Source of the DNA: Cricetomys ansorgei
Lineage: Eukaryota; Chordata; Mammalia; Rodentia; Nesomyidae
Direction: 5' to 3'
Length of the DNA stretch: 64,000 nt
NCBI GenBank assembly: GCA_026225945.1
Contig: JAMJFZ010002307.1
Coordinates: forward strand, 1,081,001 to 1,145,000
Part shown: positions 21,360 through 31,488 of the stretch, in pieces
How the letters are laid out: every line of letters begins with the position of its first letter
Numbering within the stretch: the stretch's first letter is position 1
Notes under the pieces: model-generated
What the model saw: only the letters and a program-made list of their open reading frames with translations
Told to the model about the DNA's origin: nothing
Databases searched by the model: none
Made by a program: the position numbers and the translations under genes

Positions 21360-21960
21360 ATAATTGAATTCTTACTATGTAATCCAGCAATCATGTTCCT
21401 TAGCAATTAGCCAGATGAATATAAACCTGTGCCCATACTCAACTGTACAAGGTTATTCAAGCTGTGCTCCCAAGACTTGGAAAACCAAGAGGCCCACAGC
21501 AGGTGACTGGATGAGTTACAGTAAGTCCAGGCAATTTAAATATTATTCAGCACAAAAAGAAATGAGTTACTAAGGCCATAAGAGATATGGAAGATCTTTG
21601 ATATTAAGAGACAGACTCCAGGCTGCAAAGGACCGCTCACTGTGATTCCATTGGCTTTGACATCCTGGGACAAGCCAGTGCTGCCACTCTTAGGAAAGAG
21701 AGGGATGAATGGAAGAACCTCAGTGATATTTAGGCCAGGAAATGATTCTGAAAGTTCTCAGCAGCAGAAACATACAATCACACAATCATCAGACTCCACA
21801 CTGTGTACTACATGGGAGTCTCATGTAAACCATAAACTGTGGGGTTTGAGTGCAACAGCACATCAGTGTAGGTTCTAGGCAGGCATGGGGGAGCCTGGGC
21901 ATGTGGTGACCCAGATGGGAACTTTCTGGACCATCTGCTATATTCTGTGAAGCTGAAACT
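21360..21960 (+). mobile_element. Ancient L1 (L1M-like) 3' fragment
   Basis: Sense-strand order of old L1 3' ends: 'tatgtaatccagcaatcat', 'ttaaatattattcagca', 'gtgattccattggcttt', later 'ccaggaaatgattctga'. Strongly diverged. Confidence 0.6.
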
Positions 21961-21992
21961 AGTCTAAAAAGTAAGGCTACTTAAGTTAAAAG

Positions 21993-22140
21993 GCCCTGCT
22001 AGACATGTACCTGATGATTGTAACCCTGGCAAATGGTAGGCAGAGGTAAGAGGATCAAGAGTCCAAGATCATCCTCATCATCATACTTACTAAGTTCTAG
22101 GTTAGCCTGGGCTATGTGAGAATCCGTCTTAAAAAAAATC
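21993..22140 (+). mobile_element. Diverged B1-like SINE
   Basis: 'gattgtaaccctggcaaat', 'aggcagaggtaagagga' and 'gttagcctgggctatgtg' form a 7SL-derived skeleton, ending in an A-rich tail that runs to about 22215. A short insert ('atcctcatcatcatac') lies inside. Confidence 0.65.
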
Positions 22141-22216
22141 CAAAAAACAAAAACAAACCAAAAAAAGAGCAAAGAATAAAAGAAAAGAAAAAGAAAAAAA
22201 GAAAGAAAAAGAAAAG
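22141..22216. repeat. A-rich simple sequence
   Basis: AAAAG/AAAAC words, probably the expanded tail of the preceding SINE. Confidence 0.8.
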
Positions 22217-22321
22217 TCCTGTAAAGTCCTATATGAAGATATTGATATTACAAATAAGTAATCAAATCAAGCCAATTTTAAATATCTGATAAGCTGAGTG
22301 CACACTGAATTTGTAGGTGTT

Positions 22322-22470
22322 TGTTTATTTATTTAGATGAGGCCTCACTGTGTAGCCTCTGGCTGGCCTGGGACTCACAACATGAACCAGGATGTCCTCA
22401 GACACAGAGATCCACCTGCCCCTTCTCCCGAGTGCTGAGATTTAAGGTGTGTGCCACAACTCCCATTAGT
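22322..22470 (-). mobile_element. B1 SINE
   Basis: Antisense B1 with 'gaggcctcactgtgtagc', 'tctcccgagtgctgaga' and 'tgtgtgccacaactccc', preceded by a T-rich tail. Confidence 0.75.
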
Positions 22471-23740
22471 AGCTTTTTATCAACAACTTTGAACCTTTGG
22501 TAATGGGGAAAATGCCAGCACTACGGAGGCTGTACCCAACTCACCCCTCAGTCTACCTGCTGTATTTTTCTACGGAAGCAAACTGAGCAGGATTCTGTGC
22601 TGACCAGAAACTCTCTCTCAAGGATGAACTACCCAAGCTACCCAATACTGACTGTGCCATTCATCTTTATTGTCTTTTTTATTCGTCAAATTCATTTATT
22701 CATCAAACACAATGATACCAAGATTGGTTACAGAAATTAGAGAACTACCTCATGGGAGGCTGGATCAGGCTCACACCCTGGGATGTGAGATTTGAGCATG
22801 TCGTCGTCAGTCAGGTGTTTGGAATCCATGAACACATCTGGCAACATGGTAATATGAGCAGATGTGTGACCAGTCCAAACAAGATTTGCATGCTATTGGA
22901 ATCCTATTTGGTCTTTGGCCTCCTCTTTAACAGAGAAATCCTCCAGACCTTTATGTGTGAACTGGTGCCTGTTGATGTGAATGCAGGATGATTTAGCCAG
23001 CTTCTCTGCACACCAGGAAGACTGTTCTTATCATGGATTTCATATGACACTTTAGGCATATTTGCAGGTAAAATGTAAATGTAAAGTCATTTTTTTTAAA
23101 GCCTGGGTTAGTATGACTCATTACAATTCTGGATCCATTTTTGGCCAAGTAAAGAGGAAAATTTTACCAACTGATGGCCGTCTGATGACCTGTATGGAAA
23201 GAACTGGCGGACCTGGGAGAGCACACAATTGAGAGAAGTGATCGCATCACCATATGTTACATCATTGTTTGGCATTAGCTGCCATCCTGGGCACCGAGAA
23301 CGCACAGTTGGCTTAACTCTGTTTCCCTCTGGATTCCCCTGGGGTTCAGCAGAGGGCACTGTGCATTAGTGCCTCTACTGACACTTGTTCTGGGCCCTGA
23401 TGGAAAACCAGGGTAAGAGGCCTGGTCTGATAGTTACTGTCATTTATAATAGTGTATCCTGTATAAGTATAAATGTTACAGGTCGATTAAAATTCAGAAG
23501 TAAAAACCAGCCAGCACACAAGATGACAGCTTAGGGAATTTAATAGATTCACTATGTTTGTGTTCACCACAGTGAATTTGTAAGAATGAGAAATTAACCA
23601 ATCGCCTCAGGAGATACTACATGATGAGAGTTTAGACAGTTCCATGGTATAAACTCAATCAGTTTGGGATTACTGGATGGATTTTCCCTTTTTGTCTTAA
23701 AAGTATAGAATATTATCCAAAGGTGGGTAAGTCCTCCCCA
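22471..23740. other. Unassigned non-coding DNA
   Basis: No gene or named repeat recognised. A 79-codon plus frame at 22752-22991 resembles no known family. Confidence 0.35.
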
Positions 23741-23920
23741 TGTATGCACGTGCGTGTGTGTGTGTGTGTACAGGGGCGTGTGTGTGTGTACAGGTGTGTA
23801 TGTGTGTGCATGTATGTGTGTATGTATGCCTACGTGTGCATGTGTATGTGTACATGTGTATGTGTACATGTGTGTATGTGCATGTGTGTGTATGCATGTG
23901 TGTGTGTGCACAGGTGTGTA
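23741..23920. repeat. Long irregular TG-rich array
   Basis: About 180 bp of TG with interspersed TA, CA and ACG (tgtgtatgtgtacatgtg words). It appears to be the expanded tail of the minus-strand SINE to its right. Confidence 0.9.
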
Positions 23921-24176
23921 TATAGAGGTTAGAGGAGGACATCAGGTGCCTACTCTATCAGTCTTCAACTTAGTCCCTTGAGGCAGGGTCTCTTCCTGAA
24001 CTTGGAGCTAGGTTGGCATCCAGCAAACTACAGCAATCTCTGCCTTCCACAGATATAGAATTACAGATGCACACAGTTATGTCTGGCTTTTTATGTAAGT
24101 GCTGAGGATTTGAACTCAAGTCCTCATGCTTACACAGCAAATGCTCTTAATCTACTGAGCCATCTCCTCAGACCCT
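23921..24176 (-). mobile_element. B4A/B3A-type SINE
   Basis: Antisense body: 'ggttagaggaggacatcag', 'ttgaggcagggtctcttc', 'gctgaggatttgaactca', 'ctactgagccatctcctc'. The arrangement of B2-like and B1-like parts suits the composite rodent SINEs (B4A, RSINE1 group). Confidence 0.75.
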
Positions 24177-24785
24177 GAACTGCCTCTTTACACCACCCCA
24201 CAAGAATATGCAGACATTTCTGATTGCACGCATAGATAATCAGAGTATACCAACTGAAAATGGGCACAATAAGCTAAAACACCTGTCAATCCTCCTAATC
24301 AAGAGCTTGAGATCTGTCATGGAATTAGAGTGAGAAATAAAAAATGAAATACAGTCTCTGAACTATGCAAAAAGGGGGATACATAAAAGTACCAGGAACA
24401 CTCAGAAGCTAGAGAGGCAATGACTGAGGGAAAGGTTCAAATCTGAATTGATCTCACAGGCAAGGCTGACACCATCATCATAGGGACATGCTGAGAGTAA
24501 AGAAAACCCCTCCCCCTTGGGTAAAGGAAACATCAGCATATGCAGAAGAGCATATGCAAGTGCTTGGGCCATGCAGGAGTTATGGGAAATGATGTCAGAG
24601 ACTCACATGGTGAGGACATATTTGACTGCTGAACACAAGACATGCTGCAGACACTGAACCAACAGCAGAAGGTCATGTAGAGGAATGAAAGGCCAATACC
24701 ACAATTCTGCACATAGAAAGGTCAACTGGTGTGACCAGAGCTGTGTGTATGGGTGAGGTAACAAAGAGCCCAAAGGCAGTGTGTC
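24177..24785. other. Unassigned non-coding DNA
   Basis: No feature recognised. Confidence 0.3.
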
Positions 24786-25050
24786 CCACATAGGCTCATA
24801 AATTTAAATGCTTGGTACCCAGTTGGCAGAACCGTTTGGGAAGGATAAGGAGGTGTGGCCTTGCTGGAGGAGGTTGTGTCACTGGGGACAGGCTTTAAGA
24901 ATTTAAAAGCCCATGCCATTCCCAGGTAGTTCTCTCTGCTTTGTGCTTGCAGATCAAGATACAAGCTCTCAGCAACCGCTTCAGTGCCATGCCTGGCTGC
25001 TTGCATCCATGCTCCACACCATGCGGGGATGGGTGTTGGTTGGTGGTTCA
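24786..25050 (+). mobile_element. ERVL-MaLR LTR (MT/ORR1-like), partial
   Basis: 'cataggctcataaattt', 'aaggaggtgtggccttg', 'gtgtcactggggacagg' and 'cagtgccatgcctggctg' in order. The 3' end is missing. Confidence 0.65.
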
Positions 25051-25332
25051 TTTGTTAGGTTGCCGTCACTAGTGTGTTAATTCTTTAAAGAACCAAGGTT
25101 GGAGAGATTGCGTTTACAGTCACTAGTCTGACTCACTGTCAGCTAGTCCTCTTCAAGCTTAGGGCAGCCTAAAAGGGGCTGTGAAGATTGCTACCTTTCT
25201 CTCATTCTATAACAAGGCCACTTGCAAAAGCGGCAAAGATTTCTTTCTATCTTTCCTTTCTCTTTCCCTGAATTGAGGGTCAAAGATTGCAACGTACTGC
25301 TACACAAGACCCTCCCTCATCAGTCACTGGTC
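25051..25332. other. Unassigned non-coding DNA
   Basis: CT-rich short run near 25230-25270. Otherwise nothing recognised. Confidence 0.3.
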
Positions 25333-25456
25333 AAGAAAATGCTGTACAGATTTTCTTACAGGACAATCATTTCAGTGCATTTTCTCAATTAAGGTTCCAT
25401 CTTCTCAGAGGATCTGAGCTTGTGTCAAGTTGACAGAAAACTAACAAGCACAGAGG
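25333..25456 (-). mobile_element. Rodent LTR-like repeat fragment
   Basis: 'cattttctcaattaaggttc' and 'gcttgtgtcaagttgacag' are the diagnostic antisense end of a frequent rodent LTR-like repeat. Only the terminal part is present. Confidence 0.5.
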
Positions 25457-26167
25457 CAAACTCAGAAAGACAAACCCTGAATTTTTTCATATGTGAAAAT
25501 TATCTTTAAATTAATATGTATATATATGTATGTATGTATTTATGAAATGAAGGAGAAAGGGGCTATGAGAGGGAGAAAGATCTAGAAGAGTTGGGAGAAC
25601 GAGAGAGATGATGGAATACGTATGACATGAAAGTAAAAGGGGGGAGGAGAGGAGCAATGGGAAGGGGAGGGGAGGGCAGCAGGACCTGCTGAACGAGTAC
25701 ACGTGTGCACGCACACAAGCACGCACAGGACGGTGTTGCATAAACACACACACACACTATTTTATACATCCACCAAAAAAATTAGTGAAAAGTGAAATAA
25801 ACCTTCAAAGAACAAGCAGAAAAGGAGCCACACCACACAACAGCAGGGAGTTTGGTTGGAAGAGGCATCATGTGAAAGGAAATCAGTTGAAAGGCTCTCT
25901 GAAAATCCATGTAGACTTTTAAAACTGAAAAAGAAAGCAAGGAAGATCTGTAAAAGTAGAATTTTGTCTGAGTAAAGCTGAGAAGTTGTGAGTGGGGTGG
26001 AGATCAGAAGCAGTCAAAGCATAGTCTGAGGTTTTTGAGCTGAAGTGGGGAGGAAGATGACATCATCCACTGACACAGGGCCCATGAGAAGCAAGTGAGG
26101 GGGGCTGGGGGGAGAGGGAGAGAGAACAGATTCATTTGCCAATTCTTATAGGGAAAATCCCACTCAA
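25457..26167. other. Unassigned DNA with simple-sequence patches
   Basis: A TATG/TA patch at 25515-25545, purine-rich DNA at 25550-25690 and a short CA run near 25745. No gene recognised. Confidence 0.4.
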
Positions 26168-26326
26168 TTTTTTTTCTTTTGGTTTTTTGAGACAGGCTTT
26201 CTCTGTTGTAACTCTAGCTGTCCTGGAACTCATGCTGTAGACCAGGCTGGGCTCGAACTCACAGAGATCTGCTTGCCTCTGCCTCCCGAGTGCTGGAATT
26301 AAAGGCTTGCACCACTATCACCTAGC
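26168..26326 (-). mobile_element. B1 SINE, well preserved
   Basis: Near-complete antisense B1: T-rich tail, 'gagacaggctttctctg', 'ctagctgtcctggaactc', 'gtagaccaggctgggctc', 'gcctcccgagtgctgga'. It carries the lineage variant 'ctctgttgtaactct'. Confidence 0.93.
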
Positions 26327-28010
26327 TTTCAAATTTTCTGTGAAGATAAAACTCACCTTTTTGGCTGTTTCTAGTTAATTCAAATAATTTGGAGACATTA
26401 TTCTCTTGATACCCATAATGTCTGTTCAAGTAATAAATGTTTATTACCATGTCTTTAAAAATTAATGTGAAAAATCAAAGAGAAGTATATATAGGTTAAC
26501 AGACTTCAATTACAGCATCACAATAAACAGTAGGAACTGCAAGGTGTTTTCTCACACTAAGAAAAATAAAGTTTGCTATCCTTTGTACCGATTAAAATTT
26601 TAAGGTGACTCTAATTTTAGCAAATTGATTTTCTCCTTAAACAAAAAGGAGAGAATTGCAACCTTCCTCTATGCAACCATAGTCAATGAGTTCTTTTTCT
26701 TTCTAACAGGAAACATGGTAGAACATGTGAGAATCAGTAATAACTTTCCTGAAGAAATAGGACAATGCACAGCCTCCTGATTCCCGAACAGCTCTGGGTT
26801 GATGCAGGAGCTCTGTTGGAACCCCTGGCATGTATGCACTGTGGATTTTCCTCAACTTGGTTGACAATTTAAAGGATCCAGAGGTTGAACTGTAAAACAA
26901 ACTTTTCCACTTGAGATATCTCCTTTTGTGACTGCTTTCCCAATCAGTCAGATCGGGAGTTGTGGGGTTGTTTTGACTTTATCTGCTGTTTTGTTTTTTA
27001 CACAGATTATGTAAATGACCTCATCAATGGCATGGACCTAAACTTGTCCAATAAAAACATTTAACAGCAAATTCTCCCTACTTAACTGAGTTCAAGACCC
27101 TTGCTTTCTTGATCCTTAATATGTCTACCTATCAAATTGTTCTTGTTCATATTAGGTGGCCCTATAGCTTGAATTTTTTCTCTGTACACCACAATGGAGT
27201 ATCCTACATTTTTTCATGTCTGCTCCACCCTCCTCCCATATCTATAAAATTATTTAGGATAAAAATAGCCTCCTGATTTACTAGGTATTGTAGTTGATAT
27301 CAAGTCAGAATTGAAAGGCATTTATGCAATTCTTGGTGTCATGTTGTTTAATCACCTGTGTGTGACAAAGCACTTAGGGAATCCCCCAGGAACTCAGCCC
27401 CCTCAGGACATCAGGTGAACTTATAGAAAATGAGACCATCACTTCATGCCATAACCAACCCCCATTCCCTGGTCTGGTTAACAAAACTTCACAGGCCTGG
27501 AAGTCATCATTAAAGGCAAGATGTGCTCTGAATGTAGACTTTGTTTTTCCATGAATGGTTTAATTTTCCTCATGACTTTGTCAAGCATATTTCAGATATG
27601 TTATCAGTCTTTAAAAATTGCCATTAATACTTTCATTTAAAAACAATCAAATGCATAAAGTAATTTGAGGATGTCTTAATACTTTCATAATATTTATTCC
27701 TGAACATCTAAGATGGTGTTGTGCTTTTCCATCTATTCAGAGACTTTTCTTTTTAGGATTCATTGGAGTTTTTGTTCATACATCTTCACTAAGTACAATA
27801 TATTACTATTAAAAGTGTTTTCAACCTATTTTTTAAACAAAGTGAAAAGCCATGATTTTATCTTTAACTCATTTGTGGTTTTTGAAATAAAATAAGAATG
27901 CACACATGACAATACAGGATATTGTGTTCTCTTCTGGTTCTGTAATTATACCTTGCCACCTGTAGACTAAAGACTACAGAAGTGCATTGTGCTAGATAAC
28001 ATTCTCCTGA
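26327..28010. other. Repeat-poor AT-rich DNA
   Basis: No SINE, LTR or gene recognised over about 1.7 kb. Open frames are short. Confidence 0.4.
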
Positions 28011-28090
28011 CTTTTGATAGAATGTCTGCCATATTTCACCATTAAATATGGCAGAGCCCAGGTGAAACATGGCAGACATTCTATCAAAAG
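28011..28090. repeat. 80-bp quasi-palindrome with nested repeat
   Basis: Arms 28011-28040 and 28061-28090 are inverted copies with 29 of 30 positions matching, around a 20-bp spacer. The spacer holds a third partial copy: ctgccatattt (28026-28036) is the exact reverse complement of aaatatggcag (28044-28054). Two alternative hairpins are possible. No flanking target duplication or terminal transposon motif was seen. Confidence 0.95.
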
Positions 28091-28313
28091 TATATACCCT
28101 TAATGTATTATGAGTTTTGCTTTTTATGTTGGACATTGAATCTTATTAAGTATAATTTCTGTGTGATAGTCATCAGGGATCTACTTAGAAAACAGAAACT
28201 TCTACATGCTCTCAGGGTATGAAGAATTTATTGCCATAATTATAAGCTTATGCAGCTGCTGAAAGACCAAACGAAGGGCAGGGAGTTCACGACCCAAAAG
28301 CTCAGCCTGCGAC
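28091..28313. other. Unassigned non-coding DNA
   Basis: No feature recognised. Confidence 0.3.
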
Positions 28314-28694
28314 TTAGGGTTCTGTTGCTGTGAAGAGACACCATGGCCATGGCAACTCTTATAAAGGAAAACATTTCATTGCTTACAGTTTCAGAAGTTC
28401 CGTTCATTGTCGTCATGACAGGGAACACAGCAACATGCAGGCAGACATGCTGCTGGAGAAGGACCTGAGAGTTCTACATCTGAATCTGCAGGCAGCAGGA
28501 AGAGAGAGACACTGGGTCTGGCTTGCGCTTTTGAAACCCCAAAGCCCATCCCTAGTGACACACTTTCCCTAACAAGGCCACACCTGCTCCAACAATGCCA
28601 TCACTCTTATTCCTTCTAAGGTAGTGCCACTCCCTGGTGACCAAGCATTCAAGTAGATATGCCTGTGTGGGCCATTCTTATTCAAACCACCACA
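28314..28694 (-). mobile_element. ERVL-MaLR LTR (MT/ORR1-like), near complete
   Basis: Minus-strand LTR: its sense 3' end is 'gagttgccatggccatggtg' (28330-28360) and its sense 5' end 'tgtggtggtttgaataag' (28677-28694). The middle has the 'aggccacacctgctcca' and 'gtgccactccctggtgacc' words. Confidence 0.8.
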
Positions 28695-29817
28695 GCAGGT
28701 ATCCCAAGGACACCCATGAACTACAGTGAGGGTCTCAAGTTGCTCATTGGTCAGTCTGTGTTAGCCTCCAGATGCCAATACACCGTCCTTCTCTTGTGCC
28801 CTGGGAAGCTCATGTGAGTCCTGCTCAGCAGTAAAATCTCCTTAGGATTGGAAGGTAGCCCTTGTGTCCTCTGCAATGTCTGGAGCCCGTGACAAGGAGC
28901 AGAGAGACAATGCCAAAGGAAAAATTATGCAACCCATTTCTTTACTTCTGGAGATGACCACAAAGGAGCCTGTTAAATTTTCTTAATATTTCAAGCTTTT
29001 TTTAGTTACCTTGTCTTGGAATATTTTCTAATATATTATCAAATTTAATTTGTAAAGCTTATTTTATTTAGCTTGGTATTTTGTATTCCATCTATGAAAA
29101 AGTTTTGTAGCTCCATTGTGCTGTGAGATCTTTGTCTGATTTTGCTTCACACAGTGAGTTGACAAGGCTTCCACCTTTCTGTTGTTTTATTTTTTAAAAA
29201 TCATTAATTTTTAAAGATGATTTGTGTTCTTAAAGAATTCAAATTTATCACATAAGAATTACTTGTTTCTTGATAATCAGAAACAATTAATAAATATATT
29301 TGATCTGGGCACAATACGTTTTATATACACCCACACACAGATACTTCTATTACTTGGTGCAAAACATGTATACCTGTAAGCCAAAGGGCCCAGTGTCTGA
29401 GCCGAGCTAACTTGCTGTGAAAACGCTAACGACTAGATTTATTAGAAGTTTCGAATTTCAAAGACGAAGAAGAAATTCCATAGCCTGCCAGTTGTGTAAC
29501 ATCGGTTGTTTAGGAAACCCAGAGCACCTTGGGATGGCTCGGTATCTCCAGCATGGGTGGCAGTGGGCGAGCTGCAGCAGCGCAGAAAGGAAAACTGGCT
29601 GTTCAAATCTCAGCTGAGGGATTCACATTAGGGCTACAAAAATATTTTAAGGGAGAAAAAAAATCATCAAATTCCAAACTAAATCTATGTCCTTGGAGTT
29701 GAAAACAAGAGATTGATTTGAGAATTGAGAAGTCGTTGGTACTAAGAAACAAAACACAGTGTTTTGTCTGTAGGTTGAAAGAGAAAGGACAGAACAGAGG
29801 AGTGGCTGGAGATACCT
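28695..29817. other. Unassigned, AT-rich in the middle
   Basis: 28.97-29.33 kb is strongly AT-rich without a named repeat. A 66-codon plus frame at 29417-29617 resembles no family known to me. Confidence 0.35.
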
Positions 29818-29902
29818 AGGGTTTGGGGGTGCAGCTTAGAGGTAGAGCACTTGCCTAGCAGGCATTGCACGTCCACCCCCAAGACCACAAACAAAAAAAA
29901 AA
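29818..29902 (+). mobile_element. ID SINE
   Basis: 'gggggtgcagcttagagg', 'agagcacttgcctagcag' and an A-rich tail: a tRNA-Ala/BC1-derived ID element. Confidence 0.85.
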
Positions 29903-29947
29903 GAATCCATCTACCTCGCATTACTGGATTACGGACGGATTCCTGAC

Positions 29948-30300
29948 ATGGGTCGCTGTCTTGGTCACTGCTCTCTTGCTGAGGAAGCAGCGTGACCAAG
30001 GCAACTTAGAAATTAAAACATTTAATTGGCTGCTTGCGTACAGTTTCACAGGGTTAGTCGGGGGCCATATGGTACAGAGCATGGTGGCAGGCAGGCATGC
30101 AGATGGAGAAGTAGCTAAGAGCTCACATCTCATCTGAAAAATGGAGGCAGTGATAGAATGAGGCTGGGCCCGGCATGGGCTTCTGAAATCTCAAAGCTCA
30201 CCCCCAGTGACACATCTTATCTAACAGGGTCATAAATCCTTCTTAAACAGTGTTCAAATATGTGCGCTTACGGGGCCATTCTCATTCAAACCACCACAGA
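29948..30300 (-). mobile_element. ERVL-MaLR LTR (MT/ORR1-like)
   Basis: Same orientation and word order as the copy at 28314 ('gcgtgaccaaggcaactt', 'catttaattggctgcttg', 'ctcattcaaaccaccaca') but more diverged. Confidence 0.75.
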
Positions 30301-31180
30301 CACAAGGGAGAAAAATCAGACTTCTGGAGTCTAAAGACTAATTTTATGTTGACAAAGATTTTGAGCTATCTGTCAGGAAAATATGCAAAAATGCCAAGCA
30401 GATGATTCAAAATCTGAATGGAAACTCAGGTTTGGACATAAATTTGGACATCATCAATGGACTGGACTGAAAAGGTATGAATCCAACGCCCCAGGAAAGA
30501 AGGAACAGAGAGGAGGGAAGGTTGAGGTAACAACAGAGAAGGTGCCACCCTTTAAGTTACTGAAAGAAACAGAAATAGCAGAAGAGGCGGAGACAAAGGA
30601 GCCCGATAATTAGAACCGGGAGAGTGTGGGATCTCAGAGGCCACATCAGGAGAAAGAGAAGGTGTTCTCAGGAAAGAGTAGCCAGAGTCACAAGACGTAA
30701 GAACTCAGTTCTACAAGCAGTCACCCAGAGAGCATTATTGAAGCGGTGTCTGGAATCTTCTGGAGCACCAGGTGTATGGGAAGTTAGAAAAGGCTGAGGA
30801 AGGTTTAAATGATCCTAAATATGTCCTTGATGCTCTCCAACTCATATAAGCTTTTGTTTTCTTATTTCAGGTAGGTACACGGATCCCGCACACCAGTGAG
30901 TGAATTCTGACACACTGAATAAACTCGTGTAATCAGTACACAATTCAGAGGCAAAGTATCCTCACCTCAAAGGCCCCTGGTGTTTTCTGTCCTATCATCA
31001 TCTAAAAGAAAATGTACATAATATAAATTAAATGTTCTGTCCCCGCCTCACAATTATAACTATTACGAGAATTAAGAATTAGCTAAATTTAATTAATTAA
31101 ATGGGCTAAGGCAATGACCCCATTCTTCTTTGTGTCCCTAGATCCTGGCAGAGGGTTAGAGTCTATAAGAGCTTCTAAAT
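30301..31180. other. Unassigned non-coding DNA
   Basis: No gene or named repeat recognised. Confidence 0.35.
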
Positions 31181-31285
31181 TAACAAGTTGGTGCACTCCT
31201 GTAACCCCGGCACTTACGAACCTAAAGTAAGAGTGCAGGAGTTCAAGTCCAACCTGCACTGCCTGCATCCTTGTGTCAAAGGAAC
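31181..31285 (+). mobile_element. Diverged B1/B4-type SINE fragment
   Basis: 'gtgcactcctgtaacccc', 'ggcacttacgaacctaaag' and 'gcaggagttcaagtccaac' follow the B1 order. The 3' half is degraded. Confidence 0.5.
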
Positions 31286-31410
31286 TAAGAGGTTTTCATC
31301 AGTATTCGCCATGCTGTCACCCCGACACCTCAGTCCTCACATGATCTTCCCCAGATAACTGCGACTGCTTGAGAGTCAGCAAGGAAAGCAGCCTCATTGC
31401 AACATGGGTT

Positions 31411-31488
31411 AAGCTAAGGATACAGCTCAGTGGCAGAGCACTTGACTGGCATGCACATGGTCCTGGGTTCAATTCCCAGCACTGTAAG
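31411..31488 (+). mobile_element. ID SINE
   Basis: 'atacagctcagtggcagag', 'ggtcctgggttcaattccc' and 'agcactgtaag' give a clear ID body with both RNA polymerase III box regions and no long A tail. Confidence 0.88.

Noticed and set aside
22752..22991. 79-codon frame that looked protein-like
   Set aside because: No family recognised, no flanking splice sites or poly-A to suggest an exon or retrocopy.
23594..23942. His/Thr- and Cys/Val-repeat frames over the TG/CA array
   Set aside because: Translation of a dinucleotide repeat in several phases, not proteins. The same applies to frames at 15751, 40652, 41280, 46054 and 57894.
28314..30300. Two same-orientation MaLR LTRs 1.25 kb apart as a full-length provirus
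   Set aside because: They differ in divergence, and the DNA between shows no retroviral gene or primer-binding sequence, so separate solo insertions are simpler.
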